From Metabacillus malikii (lineage in GTDB: Bacteria > Bacillota > Bacilli > Bacillales > Bacillaceae), in contig NZ_JAUSUD010000027.1 of the NCBI RefSeq assembly GCF_030813355.1, positions 1-57,343 on the forward strand: a DNA stretch of 57,343 nucleotides. Direction: 5' to 3'. The notes below the pieces were generated by a model. That model ran no database searches, had not been told where the DNA came from, and saw only the letters and a program-made list of their open reading frames with translations. Position numbers and translations under genes: made by a program. Shown here piece by piece: positions 29,176 through 38,451 of the stretch (positions are counted from its first letter, which is position 1; each line of letters starts with the position of its first letter).

Positions 29176-29310
29176 GAATAATATCTTTCATCATTCTTAT
29201 TTAACTGCTAGTAACAAAACGACTGTTTTGATTGATTTATTTTTAGTACTAGCTTTACTTGAGGTGGGTGGTCAGCCTTATGCTATGTCAGCTACCCACT
29301 ATCAAATTTT
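29176..29310 (+). repeat. Dispersed intergenic element, decayed copy 4
   Basis: AGTACTAGCTTTACTTGAGG and GTGGGTGGTCAGCCT align closely with the core of copy 1 (AGTGCTCGCTTTCCGCGGGG, TGGGTGGTGAGCCT), and CAGCTACCC follows at the right distance. ACTGTTTT lies before it. An open frame across 29147-29398 is explained by this decayed repeat. Confidence 0.6.
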
Positions 29311-29749
29311 TGGACTTCATATCTCTCCATTCGATAAGTCATCATCGATTTACCTACGGGGTATCTGGATACCTATAATAGACAATGCTCCACTCTAGTT
29401 TGTGCATCGAACGATAAGTCGCCTCCACATTAAACGTCTTTGCATAAACACTCTCACCTGCGCACTCAGCAGGAATCTCCAAACACACCAACGACCCCTT
29501 GTTAAAATATAGTGCAAGAAAGCACCAGCTTTAGATATGAGTTATAACTTTCTATATGGTCGAGTTAGTCGTTTTCCTGTAATGACTTTCAAACATATAG
29601 TTTTAGATGGGCTTTCAATGTTAATCTTATGTTGGAAGTGATAATACTTGTCTAAAATGATCACACAGTGTACACTGTAAAAAATATTAGAACATATTAG
29701 AACCATTGTATATAAAATTCATATGATAATTTTATATAGAGCGTTCTGA
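29311..29749. other. Gene-free region upstream of mecB
   Basis: CTCACCTGCGCACTCAGCAG and GAATCTCC near 29455-29480 may be a further relic of the variant element core. The rest is AT-rich without structure I can name. Confidence 0.35.
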
Positions 29750-29766
29750 CGGCAGGAGGGTATGGG

Positions 29767-30357
29767 ATGCGGCTAGAGCGACTGAATTACGATAAAATAA
29801 AAATTTTTTTAACAACTGATGATTTAAAAGACAGAGGTCTAACGAAAGAAGACCTATGGAAGGATTCAATTAAAGTTCATCAACTGTTCCGAGACATGAT
29901 GAATGAGGCTAGTGAGGAGTTAGGTTTCAAGGCGCATGGTCCTATCGCTGTTGAGGTATATTCATTACATGCTCAAGGAATGGTTATTATCGTTACGAAT
30001 TCAAACGAGGAAGATGAAGAGGATGAAGACTATTCAGATGATTATATTGAGATGCAAGTTAAATTAGATGAAAATCTCGATATTATTTATGAATTTGATA
30101 CATTTGAAGATATTATTCAATGTGCTGCTTGTTTAAAGCAACAAGAGATAGAAGTAGGCATGCTCCTTTCATTTAATGGAAGGTATTTCCTATTATTTAG
30201 TGATAATGAAATATCAAATCTTGATGATTTTGTCGCAATATTAGCAGAGTATGGAAGTCCTTCAACATTAACCGTACATCGATTAAAAGAATATGGCAAT
30301 ATGATTATGAATGAATATGCGATAAGAGAGATCTATAAATATTTCATTAAAGGTTGA
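29767..30357 (+). CDS. mecB: Adaptor protein MecB (YpbH), MecA paralogue
   Basis: MecA-family adaptors deliver proteins to the ClpC ATPase for degradation; in B. subtilis YpbH is the paralogue of MecA and affects competence and sporulation. The 196-residue protein starts MRLERLNYDKIKIFLTTDDL, has a Glu/Asp-rich linker (about 79-92) and a C-terminal ClpC-binding domain ending in EYGNMIMNEYAIREIYKYF. AGGAGGG precedes the ATG. The neighbouring gudB confirms the ypbH position as against mecA. Confidence 0.92.
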   Translation: MRLERLNYDKIKIFLTTDDLKDRGLTKEDLWKDSIKVHQLFRDMMNEASEELGFKAHGPIAVEVYSLHAQGMVIIVTNSNEEDEEDEDYSDDYIEMQVKLDENLDIIYEFDTFEDIIQCAACLKQQEIEVGMLLSFNGRYFLLFSDNEISNLDDFVAILAEYGSPSTLTVHRLKEYGNMIMNEYAIREIYKYFIKG

Positions 30358-30668
30358 TTTTATTTCTTCATCCTTGCAAAGAGTAATCTGATTAAAGAGA
30401 GTGAATTGGCGAGAATAATGATTATGACTAGATTATTCTTACCGTTCACTCCTCAAGAAATGAACGGGGTAATGGTTAACCTTATTCGTAAATTACCCAA
30501 TTACAATACATAATTATTGAATGAATTGTAACGTAAAGGAATAAAGATGATTTGTTATAATAAAGTGTAATTATAGGCTATAGTTTAAGTATATTATTAA
30601 ACTGTTTTATCTTTATCGATCATGATTTAATATATCTTCTATTATTTTACAATTGTGTTTTTTGTACT
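30358..30668. other. Gene-free region between mecB and gudB with overlapping hairpins
   Basis: Three possible stems share strands: GAGTGAA...AGAATAAT with ATTATTCT...TTCACTC (30399-30451), CCGTTCA with TGAACGG (30443-30467), and GGGTAAT with ATTACCC (30467-30498). They lie before the likely gudB promoter, so they would be in the mecB 3' end. Confidence 0.45.
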
Positions 30669-30696
30669 TTGCATAACGTTTTATAAAGTGTATACT
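30669..30696 (+). promoter_or_regulatory. Candidate sigma-A promoter of gudB
   Basis: TTGCAT (30669-30674) and TATACT (30691-30696) with a 16-base spacer, 56 bases before the gene. Confidence 0.55.
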
Positions 30697-30752
30697 AATT
30701 TCTGTAGGTGGACATTCTTTATTTACTGATATGATTTAGGAGGTTAGCTTAA

Positions 30753-32024
30753 ATGGTAGCCGAAAATAGCACCAGTGCTAAAAATGATAAACTAGATGTG
30801 TTGAAATCTACACAAACGGTGATACATAATGCTCTAGAAAAACTAGGATATCCAGAAGAAGTTTTTGAACTTTTAAAGGAACCTATGAGATTATTGACTG
30901 TAAAAATTCCTGTAAGAATGGATGATGGTTCAGTTAAAATTTTTACTGGTTATCGAGCACAACACAATGATGCAGTTGGTCCTACTAAAGGAGGAATTCG
31001 CTTCCATCCTAAAGTGACAGAAAAGGAAGTAAAAGCATTGTCGATATGGATGAGCTTAAAATGTGGGATAGTTGATTTACCATATGGTGGTGGTAAGGGC
31101 GGAATTGTTTGTGACCCAAGGGATATGTCATTTAGGGAATTAGAGAGATTGAGCCGCGGTTATGTTCGTGCAATAAGTCAAATAGTAGGTCCTACTAAAG
31201 ATATTCCTGCACCAGATGTTTTCACGAACTCACAAATTATGGCTTGGATGATGGATGAGTATAGCCGAATAGATGAATTCAACTCACCTGGTTTTATTAC
31301 GGGTAAACCACTTGTACTTGGCGGTTCACATGGACGCGAATCTGCAACAGCAAAAGGTGTAACAATATGTATTCGCGAAGCTGCTAAGAAAAAGGGGATA
31401 GACCTTGAGGGTGCAAAAGTAATTGTTCAAGGCTTTGGAAATGCAGGGAGCTTCCTATCTAAATTTATGCATGATGCAGGTGCAAAAATTGTTGGGATAT
31501 CAGACGCTTATGGTGGACTTTACGATCCAAATGGATTAGATATAGACTATTTATTAGATAGAAGAGATAGTTTTGGTACAGTAACGAAGTTATTTAATGA
31601 TACGATAACAAATAAAGAACTACTAGAACTTGAATGCGATATTTTAGTTCCAGCAGCTATTGAAAATCAGATAACTGAGGAAAATGCAAATAATATTAAA
31701 GCGAGTATAGTAGTGGAAGCGGCAAATGGTCCAACTACATTAGAAGCAACGAGAATACTTTCTGAACGAGGAATATTACTTGTTCCTGATGTATTGGCAA
31801 GTGCTGGTGGAGTAACTGTATCGTATTTTGAATGGGTTCAGAATAATCAAGGCTATTATTGGTCTGAACAAGAAGTGGAAGAAAAGCTTGAAAAAGTCAT
31901 GGTTAAATCATTTAATAACATTTATGAAACAAGTCAGAATCGAAGAGTGGATATGAGACTTGCCGCGTATATGGTTGGTGTACGTAAAATGGCTGAAGCA
32001 TCAAGATTTCGCGGTTGGATATAA
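30753..32024 (+). CDS. gudB: NAD-dependent glutamate dehydrogenase
   Basis: The enzyme oxidises glutamate to 2-oxoglutarate and ammonia, the main route of glutamate breakdown in Bacillus. The 423-residue protein has the catalytic Lys in LPYGGGKGGIVCDP, substrate residues in GPTKGGIRFHP, and the Rossmann motif VQGFGNAGSF. The neighbours mecB and ypdA identify it as gudB, not rocG. The segment VTEKEVKALSIWM has one VKA; the cryptic gudB of B. subtilis 168 has this triplet duplicated, so this copy should be active. AGGAGG precedes the ATG. Confidence 0.94.
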   Translation: MVAENSTSAKNDKLDVLKSTQTVIHNALEKLGYPEEVFELLKEPMRLLTVKIPVRMDDGSVKIFTGYRAQHNDAVGPTKGGIRFHPKVTEKEVKALSIWMSLKCGIVDLPYGGGKGGIVCDPRDMSFRELERLSRGYVRAISQIVGPTKDIPAPDVFTNSQIMAWMMDEYSRIDEFNSPGFITGKPLVLGGSHGRESATAKGVTICIREAAKKKGIDLEGAKVIVQGFGNAGSFLSKFMHDAGAKIVGISDAYGGLYDPNGLDIDYLLDRRDSFGTVTKLFNDTITNKELLELECDILVPAAIENQITEENANNIKASIVVEAANGPTTLEATRILSERGILLVPDVLASAGGVTVSYFEWVQNNQGYYWSEQEVEEKLEKVMVKSFNNIYETSQNRRVDMRLAAYMVGVRKMAEASRFRGWI

Positions 32025-32052
32025 AAGGCGAACTATTTGCATCAATATCACT

Positions 32053-32084
32053 AATCTTCTATCATTATTGATAGGAGATTTTTT
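32053..32084 (+). terminator. Terminator of gudB
   Basis: AATCTTCTATCA pairs with TGATAGGAGATT around TTAT, followed by T4. Confidence 0.9.
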
Positions 32085-32366
32085 GTGATTTACGTCAATT
32101 AAATAAAGTCCATAACAATGTATACGTAAACAACGGTTACAAAAGGATATCAATAAATGGAATGCATAATTAAAGTATGATAAATGAACAGCATTCGGTA
32201 CACTAATTTCGAGACCCTATAGAGTGTATAAATCTACTAACTCTACTAATCAGTAGTTGATTAAAAATGCACACGCGACATTTATGCAAAGAGGTTCAAC
32301 ATAAAAAGTCTAAAATATGTCAACAGAGGAAAATATTCATCATTCATAGTAAGCAAGTTGATTACA
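32085..32366. other. Gene-free region between gudB and ypdA
   Basis: AT-rich, with no frame, repeat or convincing promoter that I can support. Confidence 0.4.
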
Positions 32367-32382
32367 CAGGAGTGAAATAATC

Positions 32383-33357
32383 GTGATTATAGAAGAAACG
32401 ATAATAATTGGCGGTGGCCCATGTGGGTTATCAGCTGCAATTGAAATTGCTAAACTTGGAAAAAAGCCATTGGTTATTGAAAAAGGTAATATTGTAAATG
32501 CCATATATCATTATCCTACACACCAAACCTTTTTTAGCTCAAGTGAAAAATTGGAGATAGGAGATGTTCCATTTATTACAGAAAACCGTAAGCCTGTTCG
32601 GAATCAAGCATTGGCTTATTACCGCGAAGTTGTTCGCCGTAAAGAAATTCGTATCCATTCATTTGAGAAAGTTGAAAGGGTTGAGAAAGACGAACATAAA
32701 TTTATTGTCCATTCTGACAAACAGACTTACTTAGCTAACCATGTAGTAATTGCAACTGGGTATTATGACCATCCAAATTATATGAATGTTCCAGGTGAGG
32801 AACTATCTAAAGTGTTTCACTACTTCAAGGAGGCACATCCATATTTTAATAAAGATGTTGTCGTAATTGGAGGGAAAAACTCAAGTGTAGATGCAGCGTT
32901 GGAACTTGTTAAAGCAGGTGCTAATGTCACTGTTCTTTACAGAGGTAAAGAATATTCCTCGAGTATAAAACCTTGGATATTGCCAGAGTTCGAATCACTT
33001 GTACGAAATGAAACAATTAAAATGGAATTTATGGCTAACGTCCTTGAGATAAGTGAGCATTATTTAACTTATGAAGTGAATGGCCAATCGTTTACGATTA
33101 AAAATGACTTTGTATTTGCTATGACTGGCTACCACCCTAATCATCACTTTTTAAAAGAGATGGGAGTATCGATCGATGAGGAGACAGGAAGGCCAAAATA
33201 TAACCCCGATACGATGGAAACGAATGTTGAAGGAATTTTTATTGCAGGTGTAATAGCCGCTGGAAATAATGCGAATGAGATATTTATTGAAAATGGTCGG
33301 TTCCACGGTAATTTGATCTGTGAAGCAATTAGAAGTAAAACGGAAACTAAAAAGTGA
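32383..33357 (+). CDS. ypdA: Bacillithiol disulfide reductase YpdA (Bdr)
   Basis: YpdA is an FAD-containing, NADPH-dependent enzyme that returns oxidised bacillithiol to its thiol form in Firmicutes. The 324 residues show the FAD motif IIGGGPCGLSAAIE, which holds the family's conserved Cys near position 14, the NADPH motif VVIGGKNSSVDAALELVKAG, and ATGYYDHP. It resembles thioredoxin reductase but lacks the CxxC pair, as expected. AGGAGTGA precedes the GTG start. Its stop codon lies inside the terminator shared with ansA. Confidence 0.92.
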   Translation: MIIEETIIIGGGPCGLSAAIEIAKLGKKPLVIEKGNIVNAIYHYPTHQTFFSSSEKLEIGDVPFITENRKPVRNQALAYYREVVRRKEIRIHSFEKVERVEKDEHKFIVHSDKQTYLANHVVIATGYYDHPNYMNVPGEELSKVFHYFKEAHPYFNKDVVVIGGKNSSVDAALELVKAGANVTVLYRGKEYSSSIKPWILPEFESLVRNETIKMEFMANVLEISEHYLTYEVNGQSFTIKNDFVFAMTGYHPNHHFLKEMGVSIDEETGRPKYNPDTMETNVEGIFIAGVIAAGNNANEIFIENGRFHGNLICEAIRSKTETKK

Positions 33358-33378
33358 GACTTAGTCTCACTTTTTAGT
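33349..33378. terminator. Bidirectional terminator between ypdA and ansA
   Basis: A perfect 12-bp stem AAAAAGTGAGAC / GTCTCACTTTTT with a TTA loop. The ypdA stop codon (33355-33357) is part of the stem. Confidence 0.9.
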
Positions 33379-33401
33379 TTATATAACGATATTTTAGTAC
33401 A

Positions 33402-34370
33402 TTAATCAGTAAATATAGATTCTAATTCAATATGGCTTGAAGTATTTTCTAAGGCAATCATTAATTTTAGTCTAGCCTTTTGGCCATTAATGCCATTACT
33501 GAAGATGACGCCTAATTCTTTTAGATGTCTTCCGCCGCCTTCATAACTATAAGTATCTTGGACGACACCGTTAAAACAGCGTGACACTAGTACAATTGGT
33601 ATGCCTCTTTTTAATAGAGATGTTAATTCCGGTAATAGAGCAGGAGGAAGGTTACCTTGTCCGAGAGCTTCAATAACAAGACCATCAAGTTTTACTTCAG
33701 ATACCGCCTTTAGTAAACTATCGTCCATTCCTGCGAATGCTTTCAGTAATAAAACGTTTTTATCTAAATTATTTACTGAAAGAGAACGTCCGGTTAATGG
33801 TTTGTGATGAAATAGAGCACCATCTTTATTCACGATTCCAATTGGACCGTATTGTGGACTTTGAAATGTTGCTACATTACTTGTATGAGTTTTTGTTACA
33901 TTTTTCGCTGTATGAATTTCATCATTCATGACAACGAGTACGCCCATATTTTTCGCAGAGTCTGAAGTTGCAACCTTTAATGCTGATAGTAAATTGTATA
34001 ATCCATCTGAACCTAATTCATTACTTGAACGCATTGCACCGGTGAGCACAACAGGTATATCAATTGTTAACGTAATATCAAGGAAATAAGCTGTTTCTTC
34101 TAATGTATCTGTACCATGAGTAATAACGACACCATTAATATCATGCTCTTTGACATTTTTTAAAATGTAATTTTTCATGTCTAACATATGTTTAGGTGTT
34201 ATATGTGGCGAAGGTAAATGAAAAAGTTCGGTTGTTATAAGTACTGTATTAGGTATATCATTAATATGATCCATTAACGGATTCTTCGCATCTGGTTTTA
34301 CTTCACCAGTTTTTTCATCTGATTTCATTGAAATAGTTCCACCAGTATGTATTAATAGAATGTTTTTCAT
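33402..34370 (-). CDS. ansA: L-asparaginase, type I
   Basis: Hydrolyses asparagine to aspartate and ammonia. The 322-residue cytoplasmic-type protein has the first catalytic Thr in LLIHTGGTISMK, the second in VVITHGTDTLEETA, and the ALGQGNLPP loop near the C-terminus. There is no signal peptide. The ATG at 34370 follows GGAGG; a longer frame upstream is not needed. It is the only gene on the minus strand between 23.1 kb and the window end. Linkage with gudB suggests amino acid catabolism. Confidence 0.94.
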   Translation of the reverse strand: MKNILLIHTGGTISMKSDEKTGEVKPDAKNPLMDHINDIPNTVLITTELFHLPSPHITPKHMLDMKNYILKNVKEHDINGVVITHGTDTLEETAYFLDITLTIDIPVVLTGAMRSSNELGSDGLYNLLSALKVATSDSAKNMGVLVVMNDEIHTAKNVTKTHTSNVATFQSPQYGPIGIVNKDGALFHHKPLTGRSLSVNNLDKNVLLLKAFAGMDDSLLKAVSEVKLDGLVIEALGQGNLPPALLPELTSLLKRGIPIVLVSRCFNGVVQDTYSYEGGGRHLKELGVIFSNGINGQKARLKLMIALENTSSHIELESIFTD

Positions 34371-34500
34371 TTTATGTCCTCCATGATGTATAATTATCAA
34401 AATGATTAAGTGATTTCCATTTATAGAATAACGTGTTACGATAACTAGTAATAATAAAATTATTTAGAAGTTACAACACTCTATAGTAATACAATTATGC

Positions 34501-34640
34501 AGTTCTCGTAAACAATGTTGCTTACAGTAAAGTTGTCAATTTGTATTCGTTAGTTACATATTAGGCAAGAAACGGTTGTGTGGTAAGACTCATAGCTATG
34601 GGCTACCCGTCCTCGCTTTACAAACTGATTAGCGTTATTG
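34501..34640 (+). repeat. Dispersed intergenic element, decayed copy 5
   Basis: GTTCTCGTAAACAATGTTGC matches the element's end, and TGGTAAGACTCATAGCTATG, GGCTACCCG matches the end of its core. Confidence 0.6.
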
Positions 34641-34750
34641 CAACTAGAGTCCTACCACTTTCATGCAACAAGCAGTAGACTCAAAACCCGCTTCTACTAA
34701 CCAATTATTAAGGAGAAAAAGAATATTTTTTGAACAGGCTTTTATATTAT

Positions 34751-34856
34751 GACTGTTTTCGAAAATATTGCTGCTTTTTACTTCCTTGTCGTTTTAGGTT
34801 GGTTTCCGTTTTAACCAATTCTTAATAAAGTCAATGCAAAAAGCAACAATCTTTTA
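34751..34856 (+). repeat. Dispersed element with both ends kept, copy 6
   Basis: GACTGTTTTCGAAAATATTG and CTGCTTTTTA at the left are answered by AAAAAGCAACAATCTTTT at the right, forming terminal inverted repeats. Only about 60 bases lie between them, including GGTTGGTTTCCG. It shows the element is a small inverted-repeat unit, here with most of the core deleted. Confidence 0.65.
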
Positions 34857-34957
34857 TAAATAATCTTAAATTATAAACCTTGACAATTATTTTTTAGTTA
34901 GAAAGCTTACTTTAAAGTTAAATAGCATTTATATTTTTATAGAAAAGAGGCCTGTAG

Positions 34958-35611
34958 ATGATTGCAATTATTTCTGCAGGCATAGCCCCGGGTCTAGCAT
35001 TATTATCTTACTTTTATTTAAAAGATCAGTACGAATCAGAACCGTTTTATTTGGTGCTCCGTTCGTTTATATTTGGGGCTCTGCTTGTTTTTCCACTCAT
35101 GTTTATACAGTATGTATTAGAAGTAGAAAAGGTAATTTCATCTGAGTTATTATATAATTTTATTGCAGTTGGTTTCCTAGAAGAGTTTTTTAAGTGGTTT
35201 ATTTTATTTTTTACAATTTATCAGCATGTTCATTTTGATGAACACTATGATGGAATTGTGTATGGTGTCTCAGTATCACTAGGATTTGCTACACTTGAAA
35301 ATATTATTTATTTATTTGCTAATGGTGTTGAATATGCAATTGGTCGAGCGATGCTACCTGTTTCGAGTCATGCTCTCTTCGGTGTTATCATGGGTTATTA
35401 CCTTGGTAAAGGCAAGTTTAATAAAGACAAACATAGAAAACGGTGGTTAGTATATTCATGTATATTGCCGATTTTGCTTCATTTTGCATATGATTCCATT
35501 TTAACAAGTTATACACATTGGAAATATATTATCTTACCGTTTATGCTATTTCTCTGGTGGTTTGCTTTACATAAAGCTAAAAAAGCTAGAGTACGATTAT
35601 CAGATTTATAA
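34958..35611 (+). CDS. prsW: Glutamic-type intramembrane protease PrsW
   Basis: PrsW makes the first cut in the anti-sigma factor RsiW in B. subtilis in response to envelope stress. The 217-residue protein has about eight membrane segments and the family motifs FLEEFFKWF (catalytic Glu pair), [20 protein letters not shown] and [14 protein letters not shown]. It lies between ansA and sleB, matching ypdC (prsW) in B. subtilis. Whether its target here is an RsiW homologue cannot be told; rsiX is in the window, but no link is shown. Confidence 0.93.
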   Translation: MIAIISAGIAPGLALLSYFYLKDQYESEPFYLVLRSFIFGALLVFPLMFIQYVLEVEKVISSELLYNFIAVGFLEEFFKWFILFFTIYQHVHFDEHYDGIVYGVSVSLGFATLENIIYLFANGVEYAIGRAMLPVSSHALFGVIMGYYLGKGKFNKDKHRKRWLVYSCILPILLHFAYDSILTSYTHWKYIILPFMLFLWWFALHKAKKARVRLSDL

Positions 35612-35623
35612 AGCAATCTTTTA

Positions 35624-35650
35624 GCCACTTTTCATTTAAAGTGGTTTTTT
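35624..35650 (+). terminator. Terminator of prsW
   Basis: CCACTTT pairs with AAAGTGG around a six-base loop, followed by T6. Confidence 0.88.
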
Positions 35651-35856
35651 CTGTATCTACTATTCCCCATATTGCGATAACATCATTTCGTGTATAGAAG
35701 ACGTTGATCTAATTTTCCTTCATAACCTATAAAGTTTCCACATTTAAAATGGCTGAATCTGCCTTACATGCCTAAAGGATTAAATCTAATGCATAAAATA
35801 CCAAAGACTACAAAAAATACGTTTAAGCATTTACAACTACTTGAGGAGGCAGCAAC

Positions 35857-37080
35857 ATGAAAAACATGCGCATTATGTTGACCGTTGTCGTCGTTTTTAT
35901 TGGAACGTTCACATTTCAAGTTTTTTTAACGAAAATCCCAGAAGCACATGCTTTTTCAGAACAGACTATTCAACGAGGTGCAACGGGTAGTGATGTTATT
36001 GAATTGCAGGCAAGACTACAGTATAACGGTTATTATCATGGGCCAATCGATGGTGTCTATGGATGGAATACTTATTGGGCAGTCAGGAATTATCAGAAAA
36101 TGTTCGGCTTAGAAGCAGTTGATGGCTTAGTAGGGGAGAAAACAAAAGCTATGCTTACAAAGTCATCTACATTCTATAAAGACTTTGTGAATGACCAAAT
36201 AAATAAAGGAAGACGCTTTACTCATTATGGTGGTGTTCCATTATCCTTACAATCAGCACCAAGTGAACAACAAATACAACGTGCAAGGCAAGCTGCTGAA
36301 CAAAGAAGAGCACAACAGGAGAAGCAATACTTAGCACAACAACAAGCAAAACAACCGCAACAAGGTGGGCAGCAGGCGAAACAACAACAAGCAAAACAAC
36401 CGCAGCAAGGACAGCAGCAGGCGAAGCAACAACAAGCAAAACAACCGCAGCAAGGACAGCAGCAGGCGAAGCAACAACAAGCAAAACAACCGCAGCAAGG
36501 ACAGCAGCAGGCGAAACAACAACAAGCAAAACAACCGCAACAAGGACAGCAGCAGGCAAAGCAACAACCAGCAGAACAACAGCAACAGGCGAAGCAGCAA
36601 CAAACAAAACAGCCTGACCAAGGTAATCAGCAGGCAAAAAAACAAGCTACAAAGAATAATGCTAAGCAAGAAGATACAAAAGGCCCACAAAAAGATTCAA
36701 CTGCAGTAAATTTACCAAATGGCTTTTCACAAAATGATATACAACTAATGGCTAATGCAGTATATGGTGAAGCACGAGGAGAGCCTTATGTAGGACAAGT
36801 AGCTGTCGCAGCAGTCATTTTAAATCGAATAAATAGTCCGACCTTTCCGAATACTGTCTCAGGTGTAATTTTCGAACCGGGTGCGTTCACTGCCGTTGCA
36901 GATGGACAAATATGGCTAACACCAAATGAAGGTGCGAAAAAAGCAGTATTAGATGCGATAAATGGTTTTGATCCTACTGGTGAAGCGATGTACTACTTTA
37001 ATCCAGATACAGCAACAAGCTCGTGGATTTGGGGTAGACCACAAATTAAACGTATCGGGAAGCATATTTTCTGTAATTAG
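35857..37080 (+). CDS. sleB: Spore cortex-lytic enzyme SleB with expanded repeat linker
   Basis: SleB is a lytic transglycosylase that depolymerises the spore cortex at germination. It has a signal peptide (about 1-32, ending near AHA), a peptidoglycan-binding domain (about 38-105, TGSDVIELQARLQYNGYYHG), and a C-terminal hydrolase domain (about 290-407) with the catalytic Glu in VYGEARGEPYVGQVAVAAV. Between them is a Gln/Ala/Lys-rich linker built from 15-residue repeats. At 407 residues it is about 100 longer than B. subtilis SleB, all in this linker. GAGGAGG precedes the ATG. ypeB follows 15 bases later. Confidence 0.95.
   Translation: MKNMRIMLTVVVVFIGTFTFQVFLTKIPEAHAFSEQTIQRGATGSDVIELQARLQYNGYYHGPIDGVYGWNTYWAVRNYQKMFGLEAVDGLVGEKTKAMLTKSSTFYKDFVNDQINKGRRFTHYGGVPLSLQSAPSEQQIQRARQAAEQRRAQQEKQYLAQQQAKQPQQGGQQAKQQQAKQPQQGQQQAKQQQAKQPQQGQQQAKQQQAKQPQQGQQQAKQQQAKQPQQGQQQAKQQPAEQQQQAKQQQTKQPDQGNQQAKKQATKNNAKQEDTKGPQKDSTAVNLPNGFSQNDIQLMANAVYGEARGEPYVGQVAVAAVILNRINSPTFPNTVSGVIFEPGAFTAVADGQIWLTPNEGAKKAVLDAINGFDPTGEAMYYFNPDTATSSWIWGRPQIKRIGKHIFCN
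36373..36597 (+). repeat. 45-bp tandem repeat inside sleB
   Basis: Four nearly identical 45-base units (from 36373, 36418, 36463 and 36508), each encoding QAKQQQAKQPQQGQQ, are followed by a diverged fifth. Differences between units are mostly third-position changes. A partial unit precedes the array from about 36342. Confidence 0.92.
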
Positions 37081-37095
37081 AAAGGGTGAAGACAA

Positions 37096-38445
37096 ATGAT
37101 ACGTGGCATACTTATTAGTTTATTAACAGTTGCCGTAGTTGGGACTGGATATTGGGGGTATAAGGAACACCAAGAAAAAGATGCTGTATTAATACAAGCT
37201 GAAAATAACTACCAAAGAGCATTTCACGATTTAACATATCGTGTTGATCAGCTTCATGACCAAATCGGTGCAACGTTAGCTATGAATTCAAAGGATTCTT
37301 TGTCTCCGGCACTAGTTGATGTTTGGCGGCTAACTTCAGAAGCGCAATCGAATGTTGGCCAGTTACCGCTGACATTGTTACCATTTAATAAGACGGAGGA
37401 ATTTCTCGCTGAGATTAGTGATTTTACTTATCGTACAGCTATAAGAGATTTAGATACAGAACCTCTCTCAGACGAGGAATATAAAAAGTTACAATCGATT
37501 TATAAACAATCTGCAGATATACAAGATGAATTACGAAATGTTCAACATTTAGTTATTGAAAATAACTTAAGATGGATGGATGTAGAGCTTGCGTTAGCTT
37601 CAGGTCAAAAACAGATGGACAATACAATTATAGATGGTTTTAAAACTGTTGAAAAAAATGTCGGGGCATATTCTGAGGCTAACTCTGGTCCAACGTTAAC
37701 TTCAACTAAACAAAATACTGAAAATGGATTTACCCATTTAAAAGGGAAAGAAATTTCAAGTAATGAAGCTAAGAAAATCGCAAAGGAATTTATACAGAAT
37801 AATGATGTGAAAAATGTAAAGGTAACAAAAAATGGGGAAGGATCCTCATATGAGTTTTTTAGTGTATCAATGAAAGATAAAAAAGGAGATAACGATATAA
37901 ATATGGATATTACCAAAAAAGGAGGACATCCAATTTATATCGTACAGAGTCGAGAAATAAAAGATAATAAAATTAGTTTAAGTGATGCAACAAATAAAGC
38001 GAGAAAATTTTTAGAAGACCATGGTTTTAAAGATTTAGATTTGTTTGAAAGTGCACAATACGATAACACAGGAGTATTTTCATTTGTTGCACTAGATAAC
38101 GGAGTAAGGATATATCCAGATGCGATTAGAATGAAAATTGCCCTAGACGATGGACAAGTAATCGGTTTCTCTGCAAGAGATTATCTTTCAGCACATAAAA
38201 AGCGAGAGATACCAAAGCCTAAAATTACAAAAGAAGAAGCAATAAAAAAACTAAATCCTAATCTCGAAGTTCAAGAAGATCGAATGGCGTTAATTATGAA
38301 TGAACTTGGTGAAGAGGTATTATGTTATGAATTTTTAGGTACCATTGATAATGATTCATATCGGATATTTATTGAAGCTGAAAATGGAACAGAAGAGAAG
38401 GTAGAAAAACTAAAAAATCCTGAACCAATTTTTCAGGAGGTTTAA
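37096..38445 (+). CDS. ypeB: Germination protein YpeB
   Basis: YpeB is needed for SleB to be placed and kept stable in the spore, and it inhibits SleB until germination. The 449-residue protein has an N-terminal membrane segment or uncleaved signal (about 4-20), a helical N-terminal domain with SPALVDVWRLTSEAQSNVGQ, and three C-terminal PepSY-like repeats (from about 220). Length equals that of B. subtilis YpeB. It is co-transcribed with sleB and followed by a large hairpin. Confidence 0.94.
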   Translation: MIRGILISLLTVAVVGTGYWGYKEHQEKDAVLIQAENNYQRAFHDLTYRVDQLHDQIGATLAMNSKDSLSPALVDVWRLTSEAQSNVGQLPLTLLPFNKTEEFLAEISDFTYRTAIRDLDTEPLSDEEYKKLQSIYKQSADIQDELRNVQHLVIENNLRWMDVELALASGQKQMDNTIIDGFKTVEKNVGAYSEANSGPTLTSTKQNTENGFTHLKGKEISSNEAKKIAKEFIQNNDVKNVKVTKNGEGSSYEFFSVSMKDKKGDNDINMDITKKGGHPIYIVQSREIKDNKISLSDATNKARKFLEDHGFKDLDLFESAQYDNTGVFSFVALDNGVRIYPDAIRMKIALDDGQVIGFSARDYLSAHKKREIPKPKITKEEAIKKLNPNLEVQEDRMALIMNELGEEVLCYEFLGTIDNDSYRIFIEAENGTEEKVEKLKNPEPIFQEV

Positions 38446-38451
38446 ACTAAT

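Noticed and set aside
29147-29398. 83-codon open frame on the plus strand between ypbG and mecB
   Set aside because: It lacks a ribosome site, has no protein-like pattern, and its DNA matches the decayed dispersed element.
36373-36597. CRISPR-like array, because of regular repeats
   Set aside because: The 45-bp units are contiguous without spacers and are in-frame coding sequence of sleB.
36218-36709. Long frames in other phases across the sleB repeats, including two very hydrophobic minus-strand ones
   Set aside because: They are by-products of the tandem CAG/CAA-rich repeat; the Leu/Val-rich strings arise only from reading the complement.
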